Positions 57,632-64,000 of a DNA stretch of 64,000 bases are shown piece by piece. The DNA is from Nageia nagi (lineage: Eukaryota; Pinophyta): the NCBI GenBank assembly GCA_050084985.1, contig JBITNC010000001.1, positions 97,340,001 to 97,404,000 on the forward strand, given 5' to 3'. Below the pieces are notes generated by a model that ran no database searches, was not told the DNA's origin, and saw only the letters and a program-made list of their open reading frames with translations. How positions within the stretch are numbered: the first letter of the stretch is position 1; each line of letters opens with the position of its first letter. A program made the position numbers and the translations under genes.

Positions 57632-60581
57632 TTGCTACACAAAAAATGTGAAATAATATGCATGTGTTTTTAATAAACAAAATGTTAAGTTTTAATCAAG
57701 TAAATAATACATGTTACATTTAGTAGTAAAGATATGCTTGATTTGATTCACAAGTGCAAATGTTTTACAATTCAAATAATAACCCATGTACCCAAATACA
57801 TTTTTCATCTCAAGAATTATAAATGTAGAGTGACATCATCGAGGCTTATTTTCTTATTTAAAAATTAGGCCTTCATTGGATGCCCACACAAGAGGAGCCC
57901 AAGTACTATCAATCCTCAACTAGTTCTCCTTGGATAACAATATACTCTCATAAGGAGAAGTACTAGCTATTTTTTAAAGTTTCAATTTTTATTGGATTGA
58001 CCAAATTATTAATCTTGATTAGGTTTTAAGTTGTACTTTTAGGTTATCAAGATAATCCTTGAATGAACGTGTGGATATGTGGTATCACTACACACATACC
58101 TATCCACCTATTGGAGTTAAATCCAAAACAACAAAGGACTTGAAGGTAATTAAGAAGTACAAACTTTTCACCACTTGGATCATTAGACTTAAAGGCTCCA
58201 TTCCACCTATCCTCATCTTATGGCTCCCCAAATAAGTCATGTTGTAGAATGTACGTGTAGATGTGTTCATTTTAGGGGGTTGCTCATATCAATGTTTGCG
58301 ATTTGCATAAGTAAATAAAGAAAAAGTATAAAACATGAAATAAAAGAGCATAATAAAATATCATCCATTTAAAATTTGAAACCTAAGTGTCTAATGGGTT
58401 TTGTTTAATCTTTACATCATTTCTAATTTTGCACAAATCCATTTTGCATAAAAAAAATTGCATCATAACTTAAGAAATTAAGTACTAAACATAAGTAATA
58501 AGCATGCTTTTATCTTTTAAATAGTGAGCATTAACATAATAAATTTAAGCTCTAAGTAATTATTATTAACTTAAACATTTCAGTACTAAACATGCATCAT
58601 TTAAGCATAAGCATGCATAAAAATTTAAGTACTAAGCATAAGCCCATTCATTAACTTTGCTTAAGGAATAACATGCATCATTTCCATAGTTTGCACAAGT
58701 TTATTTAACTTTGCATAAAGGAAATAAAAAAATTGCATAACTCTATTCATTAACATGCACCAAAGATCAAAAAATTAAGTAAAAAATTCCACCTTATTAC
58801 TTAAATTGATCTTAAGCAATATGATAAATACTAAAAAATTAATTACATTTTTACTTCAAGATAAAAAAATACCTAACTTAAGTAAAATGATCATAATATC
58901 TTTAATCATAAAAAGGAATTATGCAATTTATTTTATAGCACTTAGTAACCAATGATTCTAAAATACTTTTAGGCATTAAAATTTGTTCTCTTGTCATGTT
59001 TACTTAAAATATTTTGCAAGATAATTTTAACTAAAATATTTAAGTAACCCCAAATATTTAACTAACCCCTCTTTTAAAAAAAAAAACAAAGACTTTTAGT
59101 CCCTCTTTTTCAAGACACTTAAACTAGGTCATCATTTTATCTCAAATGCTACTCCAAGTCAGAATAAGTTATGACACACATTCATGGAGAAGAAGGTGTA
59201 TGGACATCCATTGATCCATTACTTGATTAGAGGGAGAAGGCATTTAATGGATATCTACTAAAGTAATGAGTGCCCCTAAAAACAAGGTAAGGGTTGAGAG
59301 AAAAAAAAAAGGAAAGTATAGGCAACCCTCCTTTTTGAAAAAAAAAAATAGAGAGAGGGATAGGAGGAGGGCTATGAGCTCCCTTGAAGTCGCACATGCC
59401 ACCTAAAAGGAGCTACAAGTTGAGCCTTGAGAAAAAAAAATGCCACATGAAAAACTCCTACAGCCATTAACTAATGAGGGTTCGAATCCCAAAAAAAAAA
59501 GGAGTAGCCCAATGGTCATGAAGATGAGCAAACGAATGGCAATAGAGGAGCTGAGGGTGAGGTTGACCATGAAGGCTAGGGGGCAGGTTTGATTGCATGG
59601 GCTTGGTAGAGGATAGAGTAGAGGGAAAGCCAAAGAGTGTCATGGAGGATAGAGGAGCCATCATGAATGGAGGTCAGAGCAAGGGGAAGGTTAGGATACA
59701 TTGATAAAGGATAGAGGAGCAACTGTTAATGGAGGTCGAAGCAGGGGAAGCAAGAATGCACTAGTGGAGGACCACATGGGGAGAAAGTCAACGCACTATG
59801 TGGGGAGTGGAGGAAAGTGGCCCAACAAGGGTCGAGAAAAAAAAGAGAACAAGGTCCCAATCAATCGTGAGGGTCTTGAGGCACCTTCTTAAAAAAATCA
59901 ACACCATGTAGGAACAGGTTCTAATAGGTCAAACCAAAGTGTAGGAAGTGAAGTTGAAACCAAGGAAGTGGAGAGCATAGGTGGAGCCCATGTAAACTTG
60001 GCATCCTCTCAACAATGGATCATCTCAAAAATTAGTTGTTTTAAAAAAATTCAAATAAATAAGAGAGATTTTGAAATAATTTGAAAAATTATTGTTATTT
60101 TTTTTATTTATATAAGTTCTCTTCTTTTTTTATCTGAATGTTATCATAGTAAAAAAAAGTAGTAAAAAAATATTTCATTATACTACAGTTGTGTAATAGG
60201 TATGTTAACTATAACATTTTTTTTCTTTTTTTAATTGCATTTACAAATTGTGTTTGTAATCTAACAATAATATGTAACATACATACTTGTTTAAAAAAAA
60301 TGAAACATAATGCCATTTTGTATATTAACCCTCTTTTTAAAAAAAAAATTGCAAGTAAAATAGAGGGTTAGTAAACAAATGCAACTTTGTTAGCCATAGT
60401 TTTTCAAAAAAAAGGCTAACACATAATAAGTAATATGTTAGTAAAAAAAATGTAATAATCCAAAAATAACTAAGAAGGAGGAATTTAATTTATACCTTCT
60501 CTTGAATTTTACCTCAACAAGATCACAAGATTGAAGGAAGAAAATCTCCACACCAAGGATGAGAAGAGGAGCTTCCAAGGA
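57632..60581 (-). other. Long 5' leader of element H
   Basis: About 2.9 kb without gag. The gag-proximal part (57800-58290) is homologous to A, B and D leaders. One copy of the CAAAACCCATTAGACA block is at about 58388-58410. A G-rich (plus strand) island at 59340-60000 contains a direct duplication of about 62 bp (around 59640-59690 and 59702-59752, GGATAGAGGAGC...AATGGAGGTC). It could include captured host sequence; no protein was recognised. Confidence 0.7.
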
Positions 60582-60593
60582 GCTCTGATACCA
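60582..60593 (-). other. Primer binding site of element H
   Basis: TGGTATCAGAGC on the minus strand, two bases inside the 5' LTR. Confidence 0.92.
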
Positions 60594-60595
60594 AT

Positions 60596-61097
60596 TGAAG
60601 GAATTGAACTATAACAAAAACAATCCTAAACTACTAAGATCATATGAAAGCTCTCAATTCACATCTAACTATCACATAAAGCAATCTTGCAAAGATAACA
60701 CAAGATATAAGTGGTTCCTCCAACTAGGAGTACATCCACTAACTAGATCTTTACTTCAATCACAAATACAACTCTCTTACAATTCTCCTAATCTCAACTC
60801 CTACACTTCTATCCTATAGCATAATTTTACTCTATAATTGGTGTGTTATCACAAAGAGGGAGCCTTCTATTTATAGGCCAAAATCCCTCTTTGGATCACC
60901 TTTTTATCCAATGTATAAAATCATAACATGCACATCCTTTTACCCAAGGGGCATGCCAATGACATGGAGTGTAGGACAAGTTACATTATCATATTCACTT
61001 AAATACTCAAGGTATCAAATGATACCCTTAAGTATTAGTGAACTTACATAGAAGATTTAATACAAACCTTTACAATAATGCATTATACATTACAACA
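60596..61097 (-). repeat. 5' LTR of copia element H
   Basis: Plus strand begins TGAAGGAATTGAAC and ends ACATTACAACA. The TATA box CTATAAATAG (minus strand) is at 60868-60877 and is conserved in the other LTR. Confidence 0.93.
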
Positions 61098-61102
61098 TGT
61101 CT

Positions 61103-61900
61103 ATACTTTGTTGCATCCTCAAATGCATTCCCTTCAATAAATTTCAACTTCAAATTTTGTTGCATTAGAGTGGAAAGGGGATTACAATCTATTATGCCAA
61201 ATCTATTCAACAATTCTTTAATGTAGTTTCTTTGGGAAATGAAAATGTACTTTGGGTTTTGTGTCACTATAATGCCCAAATAGTAATGAAGATGTCCCAT
61301 ATTTGTCATTTCAAAATCTCTCTTCAAATCTTATTTAACGAATGCAATGTAACTTTCATTGTTTCCAATTATCAAAAGATCATCTACATACACCACAAGA
61401 TATATAATATTTTTGCCAACTTTTTTAACAAACAAAGTTGCATCATCTATATTAAAGTGTTCAAAGTTTATCTTCAAGAGATGCTCAGTAAGCTTTTCAT
61501 ACCAACTGCAAGGAGCTTATTTAGGCAAAACAAGAACTTGATAAGGTTATAAACTTTTTGTTCTTGACCCTTCACTGCAAATCCTTATGGTTGTCTCATG
61601 TACATATTTTTTTTAAATCACCATGCAAGAAATAGTCTTCACATCCATCTAATGAACTTTCCATCCATTATGAGCTGACATTGCCAACAAAGAACAAATA
61701 GTTGCCCATTTTGTTGTGGGAGTAAAGGTTTCATTATAATCAATACCTTATTTTTGTGTTAAATCCTTTGCTACAAGCCTCAATTTGTTTTTCTCAAGTG
61801 AGTTGTTTGATCTGTAGTTGTTCTTGTATACCCACTTGCATCCAATAAGTTTGGTTCCATATGGAGGATCAACCAATTCCATGTCCCATTCTTAATGAAG
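61103..61900 (-). pseudogene. Copia reverse transcriptase of element G
   Basis: In order on the minus strand: GCKWVYKN-like start, LRLVAKDLTQK, ETFTPTTKWATICSLLAMSA, HNGWKVH, VYVDDLLIIGNN (active site at about 61377-61391, YVDD intact) and the open stretch 61070-61327 with FEMTNMGHLHYYLGIIVTQN and YIKELLNRFGI. Interrupted by stops such as QK-stop-GIDY. Confidence 0.85.
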
Positions 61901-62500
61901 CATCATACTCCTTCGTCATATCATCCTTCCAAACATCATGAGAAAAATCTTCTTTAAAGTAAGTCATCTCACAATTAGTAGAGAAATTCAATTCATAATC
62001 AAATGAACATTCCATATCCTTAACATCATCACCTAAATCTAAATCTTCTACTGCTCCATCTTCAATTCTATTTCTATAGGAACTTATAGTTCCCATCTTT
62101 CCAACTTCATCAAGATGAACACTCTTAAGTGTTTTGGAGAGCCACTTAGGAATAATCTATAATGTTTTTGGTTGCTCAACAAGTTGAAGAGGTTCTTCAT
62201 CCTCATCAAGACTCAAACTATCAAACCCTTCAATCCCATCATCTAAAGGAGCTTTTGGAACTTATGAAGAGGAAGGATTTTTCTATGGTGGAGGAGGTGC
62301 TTGTGTTTCTGGAACAAGTGCAACTACTAGATCAAGCACTTCTAAAATAGGCACAAGTGGTTTAGATTTTACTGATTGATCTAATATAGGGATCCCCCCT
62401 CAACATTTGAATCTCATAATCATGTTTAGAGAAATGCTTTCCACAAGTAAACCTATCAAGGTGATCAAGCTTTCGCTCAACAATCGAGTCACTCTTGGCA
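61901..62500 (-). pseudogene. Linker between integrase and reverse transcriptase in G
   Basis: The open stretch 61869-62096 is acidic (VEDLDLGDDVKDMECSFDYE) and leads into KEDFSHDVWKDDMTKEYDAS, the usual degenerate start of copia reverse transcriptase where the first conserved segment is normally A(M)xxE(M). Confidence 0.65.
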
Positions 62501-63400
62501 CATTCTAGAAAAATGACATATCTTGCAAAGAGGAACTTTTTTTTAGCTCATTATAAAGCTTATAACCCTTGGTAGTATTTGAGTACCCCAAGAAAATACA
62601 TTTTTGACTTCTGACACCAAGTTTGTTTCTTTGTTCCTTAGGGACTAGAGCATAGCAAGTGGAACCAAAAACCCTGAGATGTTGAATGGAAGGAACATGG
62701 CCAAACCACATTTCATATGGAGTCTTATCATCAAGAGCATGAGATGGATATTTGTTTCTAATATACACTACATAAGCAACTACATCACCCCAAAACATGA
62801 TCTTCACATTCTTGAAAAACAACATTGCTTGTGTAATATTCAACAAAGTTCTATTCATCCTTTCAGCTACACCATTTTATTGTAGATTATAGGGAAAAAT
62901 TGTATGATGCTTGATTCCATGCTGACTAAGATAGTTTTTGAATTCAACTGAAGTTTATTCACCCCTATTATCAGAATGAAGTGTTCTAATATGAGCATTT
63001 GCTTCTTTCTCAATCATCACATGAAATTCTTTAAACTTTGCAAAACATTCAAATTTGTTCTTTAGCAAATACACCCAACACATCCTAGAGTAATCATCTA
63101 TGAGGGTCATGATATATTTATTTCTAGTAGCAGAAGGGATAGGCAATGGACCACACAAATTAAAGTGTATGAGTTCTAGTTTTCTACATGCTCTAAAATT
63201 TGAATCATGAAAAGGTTGTTTGTTGTTCTTTCCTAGGACATGTGCTTCATAAGGTTCTATATTCCTAGGAATAGTAGGCAATCCCAAAAAACCTCTCTTT
63301 TTCAACAAATGAAGATCATCAAAATTGAGAAGACCAAATTTTGCATGCAATGAAAGACTAGATGAGAGAGTACCTTTTTCTTGATGGGTGAGATAGGCAT
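62501..63400 (-). pseudogene. Copia integrase of element G
   Basis: 62955-63350 reads LLNFDDLHLLKKRGFLGLPT, ELIHFNLCGPLPIPSATRNK, LIDDYSRMCWVYLLKNKFE and RTLHSDNRGE. After a stop for Gln, NGVAERMNRTLLNITQAM follows, and 62505-62858 continues with KTPYEMWFGHVPSIQHLRVF and KCIFLGYSNTTKGYKLYN. The catalytic triad Asp, Asp, Glu is complete (IDDY, SDNR, AERM), in contrast to A, B and H. The zinc-binding part is degraded (one Cys appears as His in EAHVLGK). Confidence 0.85.
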
Positions 63401-63990
63401 AGTTTTATGATTTGGTAGAACTTCCATGCATCTTCAATAGCTTCTCATCCTCCTCGCCAGTCATCACCACTTTGTTGTTGGAAGACCTCCTTATCTCCAT
63501 GATGCCATCAAACATATGAATAGAGTGTCCTTTTTGTTGAATGAGCATAAGAGATAACAAGTTCCTTCGTAATTGAAGAAGATAAAGCACATTTTGAAGA
63601 ACCATATCTAGAAGGCTTGGCAATTTGAGTCTTATGGTATCAATACCAAAGGTTTGATATAGGATTTGTTAGCAAAATATACAACACCATCAATGTTGGT
63701 ATGCATCTCTTCAAATAATTCTCTTTTAAAGGTTTATGTGACATGTAGCGCTAGTATCAAGCAACCATGCATCCTCCTAAGATGCAAATGAAGTATTACA
63801 CAAATTTTCAATGGTATTGTTACAATATGCAATAACATAATGAGCAGAATTAGAGTTCTTGCTCTTGTCTTGCTCCTATTTTTCATTCATTTCTTTGATC
63901 TTGTCCCATGGAATGTGACAGGTATTAGCTTCATGGCCTCATCTATCACATCTTTTACAATGGAAATTGTTCCTCTCATCATAATCACTT
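63401..63990 (-). pseudogene. Gag C-terminus and protease of element G
   Basis: Zinc knuckle CKRC-DR-stop-GHEANTC at about 63916-63962, then AWLLDTSATCHIT at about 63735-63769, matching the copia protease loop (usually LDSGATCH; here DTSA). The open stretch 63405-63623 (NVLYLLQLRRNLLSLMLIQQ, KGHSIHMFDGIMEI) is the protease to pre-integrase linker. Gag upstream is outside the window. Confidence 0.75.
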
Positions 63991-64000
63991 TGATTAGATC

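Larger units (their letters stand above)
52417..61097 (-). mobile_element. Copia element H, full length and best preserved
   Basis: Two LTRs of exactly 502 bp (52417-52918 and 60596-61097) and a perfect TGTCT duplication (52412-52416 and 61098-61102). On the minus strand: primer site, 2.9-kb leader, gag, protease, integrase, reverse transcriptase, RNase H, 0.8-kb 3' region, polypurine tract. By eye the LTRs differ at about 45 positions (around 9%), mostly transitions. Pol belongs to the same lineage as A and B. It is not autonomous, having stops and frameshifts in gag and pol and an altered integrase. Confidence 0.93.
50951..64000 (-). mobile_element. Copia element G, split by element H, open at the window end
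   Basis: A copia element of a lineage different from A-D and H. On the minus strand from the window edge: Gag zinc knuckle, protease, integrase, reverse transcriptase up to 61098, then after the H insertion RNase H (52411-51761), polypurine tract and 3' LTR. Its 5' LTR and most of gag lie beyond 64000. H entered between reverse transcriptase and RNase H, leaving the duplication TGTCT. Several stops and frameshifts are present, but key catalytic residues are better kept than in its neighbours. Confidence 0.85.

Overview
The window is plant nuclear intergenic DNA, very AT-rich, made almost entirely of decayed, nested LTR retrotransposons. The support is Ty1/copia and Ty3/gypsy gag, protease, integrase, reverse transcriptase and RNase H remnants, initiator-Met-type primer binding sites (TGGTATCAGAGC), polypurine tracts and 5-bp target-site duplications. 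No intact host gene, rRNA, tRNA or CRISPR array was seen. The heavy nesting and decay fit a large-genome seed plant, but the species cannot be told from the sequence.

Layout. 1-3111: spacer with an old dispersed repeat (R1). 3112-15453: a short gag-only LTR element (TR-GAG-like, Ty3/gypsy-type gag); its 5' LTR is split by a complete copia element A (3274-12895, + strand, TSD TGTAT). 16640-17122: repeat R2, followed by copia element B (17123-24100, + strand, 3' LTR truncated) and an inverted piece of R1. 24551-38627: copia element C (- strand, 5' half lost), split by a gypsy element F (25128-36647, - strand). 38628-42214: D, a copia derivative without coding sequence, fused to C through its truncated 3' LTR. 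42588-47099: E, a second coding-free LTR element (TSD AAGTT), inserted between the R1 and R2 parts of one older repeat. 47580-51000: unassigned DNA with three dispersed ~110-bp repeats and a ~465-bp foldback element. 50950-64000: copia element G of another lineage (- strand, running off the window), split by the best preserved copia element H (52417-61097, - strand, TSD TGTCT, two 502-bp LTRs).

How the parts relate. A, B, C, D and H share related LTRs, the same primer site and, where pol survives, the same pol lineage; E has similar LTRs. None can be autonomous now. In A, B and H the integrase carries the same kinds of replacement at zinc-binding and catalytic positions, which suggests the family spread after its integrase was already damaged, or depended on helpers. 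F has gag, protease, an extra RNase H, reverse transcriptase and a second RNase H, no visible integrase, and a long degenerate sense ORF before its 3' LTR. F and the shared integrase pattern are the two most unusual items here. All functional statements come from reading the sequence; no alignment or database search was run.
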